Shown here one piece after another: positions 13,287 through 20,094 of a stretch of DNA of 27,303 bases (positions within the stretch are counted from its first letter, which is position 1; every line of letters starts with the position of its first letter). The stretch covers positions 1-27,303 of the forward strand of contig USFH01000005.1 of NCBI GenBank assembly GCA_900553925.1. The letters are read 5' to 3'. Position numbers and translations under genes: made by a program. Under the pieces are notes generated by a model. The model was not told the DNA's origin. It did no database searches and saw only the letters and a program-made list of their open reading frames with translations. The stretch is from an uncultured Clostridium sp. (lineage in GTDB: Bacteria; Bacillota; Clostridia; Lachnospirales; Lachnospiraceae).

Positions 13287-15296
13287 ATGGACGATAATAA
13301 GAATTTGAATTCCGTGCCGGACACGGACGAAGAAGAGGGTGCAACAACGGTATTACGTGCACCAGAATCGGTTGAAGAAGAGGAAGAAGGCGCGACTACG
13401 GTATTGCGCGCAACAGATATAGAGGAAGAAGCAGAAGGAGCGACCACGGTATTGACAGGACCGGATCCGGCAGCAATGCAGCCGCAGAATCCGGCAGGAG
13501 TTCCTCAGTTCCAGGATCGTACAGTTTTAGTACAGCCACAGATGGGAGCACCGATGGGGCAGGCACCGAACGGTCCGATGGGAATGCCGATGGGAGCACC
13601 GATGGGGCAGGCACCGAATGGTCCGATGGGAATGCCGATGGGGGCACCGATGGGGCAGGCACCGAATGGTCCGATGGGAATGCCGATGGGGGCACCAATG
13701 GGACAGGCACCGAATGGTCCGATGGGGGCACCAATGGGACAGGCACCGAATGGTCCGATGGGTGTACCGATGGGGCAGATGCCGAACAATGGACAGATGC
13801 CACCGATGGGTGGAAAGCCGCCAAAGGCACCGAAGCCACCAAAGACAAAAGCACCGAAGCCACCGAAGGCACCAAAACAGAAGAAGGATGGCGCAAAGAA
13901 GAAAAAGACCGGATTGATCGTGGCAATTATTGCGATTATTGCTGTTCTTGGACTTGGTACAGGCGCTTATTTCCTGTTCTTTACACCGGAGAAACGGTAT
14001 GAACGCAAGATGGATACCGCGCAGAAGGCAATGGATGCTGCAAACTACGAAGAGGCAGAAGCTGCTTATGATGATGCGTTAGATATCTTCGATGACCGGA
14101 TTCCTGCGATGAACGGATTGATTGAATCTGAAATTAAGCAGGGAGACAGTGATGATGCGAGAGAGCATTTTGTGGAATTTCGATCAACGATCTGTGGTCT
14201 GGATGCAGACGCAGTGACAGAGAATCTGGAAGATATAGTTGTATTTTATGAATTTACAGATGATCTGTATAGTGATGCACAATCTCTGATCGAGGCTTAC
14301 AAAGAAGGCTATGACCTGACAGAGGATGGTACATTGAAAACAGCTCTTGTGAAAGCATATGTGGATAATGCGGATAGTATGGACGATTCGGATTACGAGG
14401 AGAAGCTGGCTGAATATGCAAAGGCAGTTGCGCTTGACAGTGCAAATGAGGATGCATTATCCGGACGGAAGGATTGCGCGTACGCAGTGTTGGACGATAT
14501 GATGTCTGCGCAGCAGTATGATGAAGCAGAAACATTTATCAATACCTATGCAGATGAATTATCGGATGTTGATTTCTCTTCTTACACGGAGAAGATTGAG
14601 TCTGAACGTGCACTTACCAACGCACGTCATGATCTGATGGAGCAGGTGATCAGCCTGATGTCTGCCGGTGATTATGAAGGAATGTTAGATGTTGATGGAT
14701 CGGAGAATGCAGGGCTGGTTGTAGATAATATGGAAGGTGACAGCTATGTATATGCACAGGATGGGTACACAAGTGATTATACAGGAAAGGCTGTAGGAAT
14801 CTACAAATATCAGGCTGCGTTATCTTCCGGATATTACTTCTATTATGGCGATTATGAGAATGGTGTCCGCAGTGGACAGGGAACCTCCTATCTGAAAACG
14901 GATGGATATAATAAGTCGTATGAAGTCTACGAGGGTGCATGGGCAAACGACAAACCGAACGGACAAGGTACACATCGTGCTGTAAATGAAAATACAGGGG
15001 ATGAGCTTGTTACGGTTGAGGAAAGCGGAAATCTTGTAGATGGTCTGTTCGACGGAGAGGTAGCGGTTTCACTTGTTTCCCAGGATGAGACGTATGGTGG
15101 AACGTATACAGGTACATTCACAGCAACGAATGGTGATGCCGCAGATGTGCGCGAGAATTATCCGGATCTGGATTTTTCAGGTGTTACAGATGAGAAAGTG
15201 GTATATGTTGTGCTGCTGTGTGATGGATCTGACAAATTCTGGAATTTTACGAAGGGATCGCAGAAGTTGATTGGAATATTTGGATTTGACAATTAA
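13287..15296 (+). CDS. Membrane protein with triple GATTVL tags, Met/Gly/Pro repeats and MORN-like end
   Basis: 669 aa, start after GTAGGAGGG. Three acidic tags each end in GATTVL (18-23, 35-40, 51-56; the first two are followed by RA), and a weaker RTVL lies at 78-81. Residues 86-165 are tandem repeats of MGAPMGQAPNGP, with MGMP added in the first three. A Lys/Pro stretch (177-207) precedes one membrane helix (about 208-232); the positive charge before it puts the N-terminus in the cytoplasm. Outside lies a helical, TPR-like region (240-460; NYEEAEAAYDDALDIF, QQYDEAETFINTYADE) and a C-terminal part with MORN-like units (YYGDYENGVRSGQGT near 519-533; YEGAWANDKPNGQGT near 548-562). The tags resemble the ETTSVFRA phosphothreonine site of GarA-type proteins, so kinase/FHA-linked signalling is inferred. 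Exact function unknown. Confidence 0.75.
   Translation: MDDNKNLNSVPDTDEEEGATTVLRAPESVEEEEEGATTVLRATDIEEEAEGATTVLTGPDPAAMQPQNPAGVPQFQDRTVLVQPQMGAPMGQAPNGPMGMPMGAPMGQAPNGPMGMPMGAPMGQAPNGPMGMPMGAPMGQAPNGPMGAPMGQAPNGPMGVPMGQMPNNGQMPPMGGKPPKAPKPPKTKAPKPPKAPKQKKDGAKKKKTGLIVAIIAIIAVLGLGTGAYFLFFTPEKRYERKMDTAQKAMDAANYEEAEAAYDDALDIFDDRIPAMNGLIESEIKQGDSDDAREHFVEFRSTICGLDADAVTENLEDIVVFYEFTDDLYSDAQSLIEAYKEGYDLTEDGTLKTALVKAYVDNADSMDDSDYEEKLAEYAKAVALDSANEDALSGRKDCAYAVLDDMMSAQQYDEAETFINTYADELSDVDFSSYTEKIESERALTNARHDLMEQVISLMSAGDYEGMLDVDGSENAGLVVDNMEGDSYVYAQDGYTSDYTGKAVGIYKYQAALSSGYYFYYGDYENGVRSGQGTSYLKTDGYNKSYEVYEGAWANDKPNGQGTHRAVNENTGDELVTVEESGNLVDGLFDGEVAVSLVSQDETYGGTYTGTFTATNGDAADVRENYPDLDFSGVTDEKVVYVVLLCDGSDKFWNFTKGSQKLIGIFGFDN
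13542..13781 (+). repeat. In-frame tandem repeat, 48-bp and 36-bp units
   Basis: Three 48-bp units start at 13542, 13590 and 13638, two shortened 36-bp units at 13686 and 13722, then a degenerate copy. All encode MGAPMGQAPNGP with or without MGMP. Near-identity at the DNA level suggests recent expansion, so copy number may vary between strains. Confidence 0.9.
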
Positions 15297-15315
15297 GAAA
15301 ATGGTGGTATAGCTT

Positions 15316-16263
15316 ATGGACATATTGATCAACGACTACATAAATGGAGAGAAATCACTGTGCAGGGACGAGGCTCAATTCTCTGTGTATCTGTTTCAGG
15401 TAATGAGTGGATGCAGAAGGGTCAAGATCGATTCGGACAATTTTACAAACAAGAATTATGAAGTGATACAGGCGTATTATATGCCGGCATTTCTTCGTGA
15501 TTATTTTAATTATGCAGAGAGTAAGGCGGAGTTTAACTATCGGCTTTTGACATTTGCAAACCGGAAGCTTCGGGCATTGTATGCAGGAGATGAGGCAGAA
15601 GGCGCGATGATTGAGGAGATAGACTTAAGCAGAACTGAGAATTTGGATATCTACAACCTCGACAGTGATGTAGATATGGAGAATCCGGGGTTTGATCTTG
15701 GAAAGCATATTAACGGATGGTCAGGTGAGGAACGGGTATACAGAAATCCTCTTGCAAGATGGATGATGAACGTAAGACCGGATATTGCGGTACTCTTAAA
15801 ACGGCGTGGCATTAAGAGAACAGAGCTCCGGATGCATTGGATCGACTGCCATTACCTGAATGGTACGGATACATATCCGGCGATTATGGGGCGATATGAT
15901 GCGTCAGGCAAATTATCCGGCTGCAAGAAGATTATCTGTACGAAGCAGCAGATTGAGCAGTATGCACTTGAGTTTCTGTGTGATACACCATCTGCGGAAT
16001 ACGCTGATACGATTGGTATGAGATGGTGGGGACCGGCGAAGGAGTCAGATACGCCTTTGGAGGCTAGCGCAGTTCCGATAGAGACAGGGTTCGTCAGCAT
16101 GGCCAATTTCGTGAGTGAACGGAATCGTCACGTATATGACGAGAATGATAAAACAATATCCGTGCAGAAATTGCAGGAGTATAACAGAGCGTTTTATGCA
16201 GAGGAACGCAAGGTAAAAGAACCGAAGGCGGTTATGGGAAGTGTCCTGGAATTGCAGATATAA
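15316..16263 (+). CDS. Conserved-looking protein of unknown function
   Basis: 315 aa. I do not recognise this family. It starts 19 bases after the preceding gene, with a weak binding site (GGTGG), and is likely co-transcribed and translationally linked to it. It has no signal peptide or membrane helix, so it should be cytoplasmic. The N-terminal half is rich in Tyr/Phe/Asn (YYMPAFLRDYFNYAESKAEF near 55-75); an acidic stretch (residues 95-125) is followed by a more basic region with LKRRGIKRTELRMHWIDCHYL. The middle contains CKKIICTKQQIEQYALEFLC. Pairing with the tagged membrane protein suggests they act together; this is inference from position only. Confidence 0.7.
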   Translation: MDILINDYINGEKSLCRDEAQFSVYLFQVMSGCRRVKIDSDNFTNKNYEVIQAYYMPAFLRDYFNYAESKAEFNYRLLTFANRKLRALYAGDEAEGAMIEEIDLSRTENLDIYNLDSDVDMENPGFDLGKHINGWSGEERVYRNPLARWMMNVRPDIAVLLKRRGIKRTELRMHWIDCHYLNGTDTYPAIMGRYDASGKLSGCKKIICTKQQIEQYALEFLCDTPSAEYADTIGMRWWGPAKESDTPLEASAVPIETGFVSMANFVSERNRHVYDENDKTISVQKLQEYNRAFYAEERKVKEPKAVMGSVLELQI

Positions 16264-16287
16264 ACGGGATAAGAAAATAAAGGTAAA

Positions 16288-16324
16288 AAAAGGGGTTGGA
16301 ACAGATTTTGTTTCAACCCCTTTT
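16288..16324. terminator. Bidirectional terminator between convergent genes
   Basis: GGGGTTG (16292-16298) pairs with CAACCCC (16314-16320), with AAAA (16288-16291) opposite TTTT (16321-16324). The A-run on the left and T-run on the right let it work on both strands, serving the + gene ending at 16263 and the - gene ending at 16347. Confidence 0.9.
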
Positions 16325-16346
16325 GTATGGAAACAGGATATATGAA

Positions 16347-17618
16347 TTATTGCATTGCGGCTTTCAATGCAGCATCTAAATCCTCCAGAATATCATCAAT
16401 ATTCTCCAGGCCAACAGAGAATCGGACCATACCGGCATCAATCCCGGCAGCGACAAGCTGTTCATCAGAAAGCTGTCTGTGTGTCTCACTTGCCGGATGC
16501 AGGACACATGTCCGGATATCTGCGACATGCACTTCATTGGATGCAAGCTTTAACGAATCCATGAATTTTGCGGCAGCCGGACGACCTCCCTTGATGATAA
16601 AGGAAATAACACCACAGGACTTGCCGCCGAGATATTTCTCTGCGAGTGCATGGTTTGGATCGGAAGGAAGTGCCGGACAGCTGACACTGACAACCGCATC
16701 GCTTTTTTCGAGATATTCCGCAACTGCGATTGCATTTTCTGTATATTGTTTCATACGGACCGGAAGCGTCTCTAATCCAAGGTTTAAAAGAAATGCGGAG
16801 TGTGCAGCGGGATAGACACCGAAGTCGCGCATGAGCTGCATTCTTGCCTTGACGATATATGCCATGTTGCCGTAAGATTTGGTGTAGCAGGTTCCGTGAT
16901 AAGATTCATCGGGCTCTACAAGCTCCGGGAACTTACCATTATCCCAGTTGAACTTGCCGCTATCTACGATGACACCGCCGATCTGAACAGCATGTCCATC
17001 CATATATTTACTTGTGGAATGCACAACAATATCGGCACCGAAGTCAAATGGCTTACATAGAATCGGTGTAGCAAATGTGTTATCAACGATCAATGGAACA
17101 CCCATTGCATGGGCGATATTCGCAAAACGTTCAATATCGAATACGGTCAGAGCCGGATTCGCGATTGTCTCGCCGAATACAAGCTTGGTATTTTCCTTGA
17201 AACAAGCCTTGATCTCATCGTCTGACATTGTCTTATCGACATAGATACATTCAATGCCGAGCTTTTTTAAAGTGAAGGAGAAAAGGTTGATCGTGCCGCC
17301 GTAGATCTCCGGAGTGCTGATAATGCTGTCACCGGCCTGACAGATATTCAGGATGGAAAGCAACGTGGCTGCCTGCCCGGATGTTGTGCACATGGCACCG
17401 ACACCGCCTTCTAAGGCTGCGATTTTTTCTTCGACTGCCATGACTGTCGGATTCGCAAAACGCGAATAACAAAGTCCTTTTGTCGGATCGTCGAAGATTC
17501 CGGCAACCTCTGCGGCAGATTCATATACGTAAGTTGTGCTTTGTACTATTGGCAGGACACGTGGTTCGCCGTTTTTTGGTGTATAGCCTGCATGCAGGCA
17601 TTTGGTTTCGTCTTTCAT
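16347..17618 (-). CDS. metY: O-acetylhomoserine sulfhydrylase / Cys-Met metabolism PLP enzyme
   Basis: Likely makes homocysteine from O-acetylhomoserine and sulfide (direct sulfhydrylation route to methionine). 423 aa, in the normal range for MetY. Seen: KCLHAGYTPKNGEPRVLPI at the N-terminus, the YSRFANPT motif (51-58), CTTSGQAA for cofactor binding, IVDNTFATP (177-185), the PLP lysine K204 in HSTSKYMDGHA, and the C-terminal RFSVGLENIDDILEDLDAAL. The start follows AGGAGGG on the - strand at a somewhat long spacing. Methionine gamma-lyase or cystathionine-type activity is a possible alternative within this family. It is divergent from rpsF; the 250-bp gap shows no recognisable SAM riboswitch or T-box. 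Confidence 0.88.
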   Translation of the reverse strand: MKDETKCLHAGYTPKNGEPRVLPIVQSTTYVYESAAEVAGIFDDPTKGLCYSRFANPTVMAVEEKIAALEGGVGAMCTTSGQAATLLSILNICQAGDSIISTPEIYGGTINLFSFTLKKLGIECIYVDKTMSDDEIKACFKENTKLVFGETIANPALTVFDIERFANIAHAMGVPLIVDNTFATPILCKPFDFGADIVVHSTSKYMDGHAVQIGGVIVDSGKFNWDNGKFPELVEPDESYHGTCYTKSYGNMAYIVKARMQLMRDFGVYPAAHSAFLLNLGLETLPVRMKQYTENAIAVAEYLEKSDAVVSVSCPALPSDPNHALAEKYLGGKSCGVISFIIKGGRPAAAKFMDSLKLASNEVHVADIRTCVLHPASETHRQLSDEQLVAAGIDAGMVRFSVGLENIDDILEDLDAALKAAMQ

Positions 17619-17707
17619 TCGTAATAAAACCCTCCTGGTTGATATAATTTCTATGATTTAATGTAACATAAATATTATATGAATACAACCGCCGAACATA
17701 TACACAT

Positions 17708-17760
17708 GCAAAAATAATGGCAAAAATAATGCAAAAATATGCGAAAATAAATCTAAAAAA
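17708..17760. promoter_or_regulatory. Phased A-tracts upstream of the rpsF promoter
   Basis: A-runs begin near 17710, 17722, 17733, 17744 and 17755, spaced 11-12 bases apart, within direct repeats of GCAAAAATAATG (17708-17719, 17720-17731) and degenerate copies. Such phasing is expected to bend DNA and may act as an UP-type element for the promoter that starts at 17764; it is also close to the divergent metY gene. Confidence 0.55.
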
Positions 17761-17763
17761 CGC

Positions 17764-17792
17764 TTGCAAAATAAAAAACCGTATGGTAATAT
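17764..17792 (+). promoter_or_regulatory. Sigma-A promoter of the rpsF-ssb-rpsR operon
   Basis: TTGCAA (17764-17769), 17-base spacer, TAATAT (17787-17792), with TG one base before the -10 box (extended -10). The expected leader is about 70 bases. Confidence 0.75.
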
Positions 17793-17820
17793 CTAACTCT
17801 GTGATATATTTTTATATTCC

Positions 17821-17846
17821 TTGCTTCCGACTTGTTCGGAGGCCAA
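17821..17846 (+). promoter_or_regulatory. Leader hairpin of rpsF, possible S6:S18 autoregulatory site
   Basis: TTGCTTCCGA (17821-17830) pairs with TCGGAGGCCAA (17836-17846), allowing one T-G pair and one bulged C, around loop CTTGT. It ends about 10 bases before the AAGGAGG binding site. rpsF leaders in many bacteria are bound by the S6:S18 complex; the CCG here recalls that motif, but I cannot confirm the class. Confidence 0.45.
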
Positions 17847-17870
17847 TAGACCATAAGGAGGTGCAATAAC

Positions 17871-18161
17871 ATGAACAAGTATGAATTAGCGTTGGTTGTT
17901 AGCTCAAAGATTGATGATGACGCAAGAACTGCTGTTGTTGATAAGGCTAAGGCTATTATCGAGAAGGCAGGCGGCACAATCACAAATGTTGACGAAAAAG
18001 GCAAGCTGAGATTAGCATACGAGATTCAGAAGATGAAGGAAGGTTTCTACTACTTCATCCAGTTTGATGCAAACGCTGAAGCTCCAGCTCAGATCGAAGC
18101 AAGTGTTCGTATTTTGGAATCTGTTCTCAGATATCTTTGTGTTAGACAGGACGCAGAGTAA
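17871..18161 (+). CDS. rpsF: 30S ribosomal protein S6
   Basis: Component of the small-subunit platform that pairs with S18. 96 aa, normal length, start after AAGGAGG. The N-terminal MNKYELALVVSSK and the YEIQKMKEGFYYFIQFDA strand are characteristic. It heads the classic rpsF-ssb-rpsR operon, 17 bases before ssb. Confidence 0.97.
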   Translation: MNKYELALVVSSKIDDDARTAVVDKAKAIIEKAGGTITNVDEKGKLRLAYEIQKMKEGFYYFIQFDANAEAPAQIEASVRILESVLRYLCVRQDAE

Positions 18162-18178
18162 TAATAGGAGGATTTCCG

Positions 18179-18637
18179 ATGAACAAAGTAATTTTGATGG
18201 GACGTTTGACCCGTGATCCTGAAGTTAGATATTCACAGGCTGCAGAGCCTTTGGCAATCGCAAGATATACACTCGCAGTTGATCGTAGATTCCAGAGAAG
18301 AGACAATTCTGGAAATGAACAGACAGCAGATTTTATCTCATGTGTCGCATTTGGCAGACAGGGAGAGTTTGCTGAGAAGTATTTGAAGCAGGGTACAAAG
18401 ATTGCGATTACAGGCAGAATTCAGACAGGCAGCTATACGAACAAAGACGGAAATAAAGTTTACACGACAGAAGTTATTGTAGAGGAGCAGGAATTTGCTG
18501 AGAGCAAGAACGCTTCTTCAGGTAACAATGGCGGTGGATATCAGCGTGAGGAGAGACCTGCACCGGCAGATGCAAGTGCAGAAGGCTTCATGGACATTCC
18601 GACAGGATCATTAGGCAACGATTTACCATTCAAGTAA
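18179..18637 (+). CDS. ssb: Single-stranded DNA-binding protein
   Basis: Coats single-stranded DNA in replication, repair and recombination. 152 aa with the OB-fold (MNKVILMGRLTRDPEVRY, FISCVAFGRQGEFAEKYLKQGTKIAITGRIQ split over residues 1-82) and a disordered Gly/Asn/Ala-rich tail. The usual acidic tip ends in a terminal Phe (DDIPF); here it reads NDLPFK, with one Lys after the Phe and only one Asp near the tip, which could weaken partner binding. Start after AGGAGG. Position between rpsF and rpsR is standard in Bacillota. Confidence 0.97.
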   Translation: MNKVILMGRLTRDPEVRYSQAAEPLAIARYTLAVDRRFQRRDNSGNEQTADFISCVAFGRQGEFAEKYLKQGTKIAITGRIQTGSYTNKDGNKVYTTEVIVEEQEFAESKNASSGNNGGGYQREERPAPADASAEGFMDIPTGSLGNDLPFK

Positions 18638-18680
18638 TTTGGAATCCGTGCAAAGCGGAAATTAAATGGAGGTAATAGTA

Positions 18681-18953
18681 ATGGCTTATAATAAGACAGA
18701 GAAGAGCGATCGTCCAGACGCTCCTATGAAGAGAAGACCAATTCGTAGAAGAAAAAAGGTCTGTGTATTCTGTGCAGAGAAGAATGCAGTAATCGATTAC
18801 AAGGATACAAACAAGCTTAAGAGATACATCTCTGAAAGAGGCAAGATTCTTCCTAGAAGAATTACCGGAAACTGTGCAAAGCATCAGCGTGCACTTACAG
18901 TTGCAATCAAGAGAGCAAGACACGTAGCTCTTATCCCTTACGTAGTAGAGTAA
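18681..18953 (+). CDS. rpsR: 30S ribosomal protein S18, zinc-binding type
   Basis: Small-subunit protein that binds S6. The ATG at 18681 is used; an in-frame ATG at 18666 lies within the GGAGG binding site. 90 aa, with RRPIRRRKKVCVFCAEK and C28, C31, C65, H68 forming the zinc-type (C+) pattern. Normal length and motifs (RYISERGKILPRRITGNCAKHQR). Confidence 0.97.
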   Translation: MAYNKTEKSDRPDAPMKRRPIRRRKKVCVFCAEKNAVIDYKDTNKLKRYISERGKILPRRITGNCAKHQRALTVAIKRARHVALIPYVVE

Positions 18954-18964
18954 GATGAAGGTGA

Positions 18965-19003
18965 AGACTTCAATCGGCCTATGGCAGATTGAAGTCTTTT
19001 TTT
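18965..19003 (+). terminator. Rho-independent terminator after rpsR
   Basis: AGACTTCAATC (18965-18975) pairs perfectly with GATTGAAGTCT (18987-18997) around an 11-base loop, followed by a run of seven Ts. It ends the ribosomal operon and separates it from the exporter operon. Confidence 0.95.
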
Positions 19004-19021
19004 GCTATAAATATACAGAAA

Positions 19022-19050
19022 TTGATACAATTCAGATACATTTATATGAT
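19022..19050 (+). promoter_or_regulatory. Sigma-A promoter of the exporter operon
   Basis: TTGATA (19022-19027), 17-base spacer, TATGAT (19045-19050), about 37 bases before the GTG start at 19087. Confidence 0.6.
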
Positions 19051-19086
19051 ATGATATTTTTATCAAAATACTGCGAGGATACTGCC

Positions 19087-20094
19087 GTGAGAAAAAAAGG
19101 TATAAAAATAGTGGCAATTGCGATTGGGATGAGTCTTCTGTCAGGATGCAGCGGAAAAAAACAGACGGATGATCTCACGATTACAATTCCGGAATATGAG
19201 AAAATGACATACACTACGGAGAAGGTTATGCGGGGCGATATCGAGCCGGAACTTATCCTTCGCCTGGAGGCAAAGGAGTTCCGGTATCAGGAATATCATG
19301 CGGATCATGACGAGATGAAGGTGGATCAGGTATATGTGAAACAAGGAGATGCTGTAAAAGCGGGAGATACATTGATCACGTTTCAGTCAGATGATATAGA
19401 TAAAGAGCGGCAGCAATATGAAAACAGGGTGGAAGAAGATGCATTGCTGATAGACCATTACACACGATTGGATCAGATCAACCAGACAGATGCAAACATG
19501 GAAAGCATCAAAGAGTTGCAGAAAGATCAGGAAATAGCGAGACTTTATATAGATGAGCTTGATGCAAAACTGGAGACATATACGATTAAGGCGGAGGAAG
19601 ACGGCGTTGTCAGCAGCGTATCCGATATGCTCGAATATGGAACGGTATATGCATATGATCCACTTGTGAAATTATTGTATGGTTCTGACAAATATACGAC
19701 GACAACGGATGACGATTATGACTTTCAGGTGGGGCAGACATACACGGCAACATTTGGCGTAGGCAGTTACGATATTGTATTATCAGACATAGAAGAAACC
19801 GCGACAGATTCCGATGCGGGTGCGAAACGAAAACTAAGCTTTGTTTTGGCAGATTCGACGGGACGTCCGAGTTCAAGTTCCCTCAATCTTGTAATCAAGA
19901 AGGATGTCATTAAGGATGTATTATATGTTCCACAGGATGCAATCATGTCTGTGAAGGACGAAACTTATGTGTATCAGGTGGATGACCAGGGATTTCGTCA
20001 TGGGGTTCCGGTGAAAACCGGAAGTACCGTAAATGGATACACCGTGATTGAAGAGGGCTTGCAGGAAGGTGACAAGGTGGTGGTTTCAAAATGA
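19087..20094 (+). CDS. Membrane fusion (HlyD/MacA-type) lipoprotein
   Basis: Adaptor subunit on the outer membrane face for the ABC exporter encoded downstream. The start is the GTG at 19087 after GAGGA; the frame is open back to 18955, but that would run through the rpsR terminator. 335 aa with a signal peptide and lipobox LSGC (lipidated C21). The lipoyl-like half motif VDQVYVKQGDAVKAGDTLITF (near 79-99), a coiled-coil hairpin (about 105-160), the second half EDGVVSSV, a beta-barrel region, and a C-terminal VPQDAIMSVKDETYVYQV...GLQEGDKVVVSK are all family features. It overlaps the next gene by 4 bases. Confidence 0.85.
   Translation: MRKKGIKIVAIAIGMSLLSGCSGKKQTDDLTITIPEYEKMTYTTEKVMRGDIEPELILRLEAKEFRYQEYHADHDEMKVDQVYVKQGDAVKAGDTLITFQSDDIDKERQQYENRVEEDALLIDHYTRLDQINQTDANMESIKELQKDQEIARLYIDELDAKLETYTIKAEEDGVVSSVSDMLEYGTVYAYDPLVKLLYGSDKYTTTTDDDYDFQVGQTYTATFGVGSYDIVLSDIEETATDSDAGAKRKLSFVLADSTGRPSSSSLNLVIKKDVIKDVLYVPQDAIMSVKDETYVYQVDDQGFRHGVPVKTGSTVNGYTVIEEGLQEGDKVVVSK

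Noticed and set aside
13396..13926. Long open frames on both strands over the Met/Gly/Pro repeat region
   Set aside because: They are by-products of the tandem repeat read in other frames, low in complexity and without start signals.
17619..17707. SAM riboswitch or T-box for the metY-like gene
   Set aside because: The upstream sequence on the - strand is short and AT-rich, with none of the conserved stems or a terminator.
18955..19086. N-terminal extension of the first membrane fusion lipoprotein from 18955
   Set aside because: It would run through the rpsR terminator and the operon promoter, and would bury the signal peptide. The GTG at 19087 has a binding site and places the signal peptide at the N-terminus.
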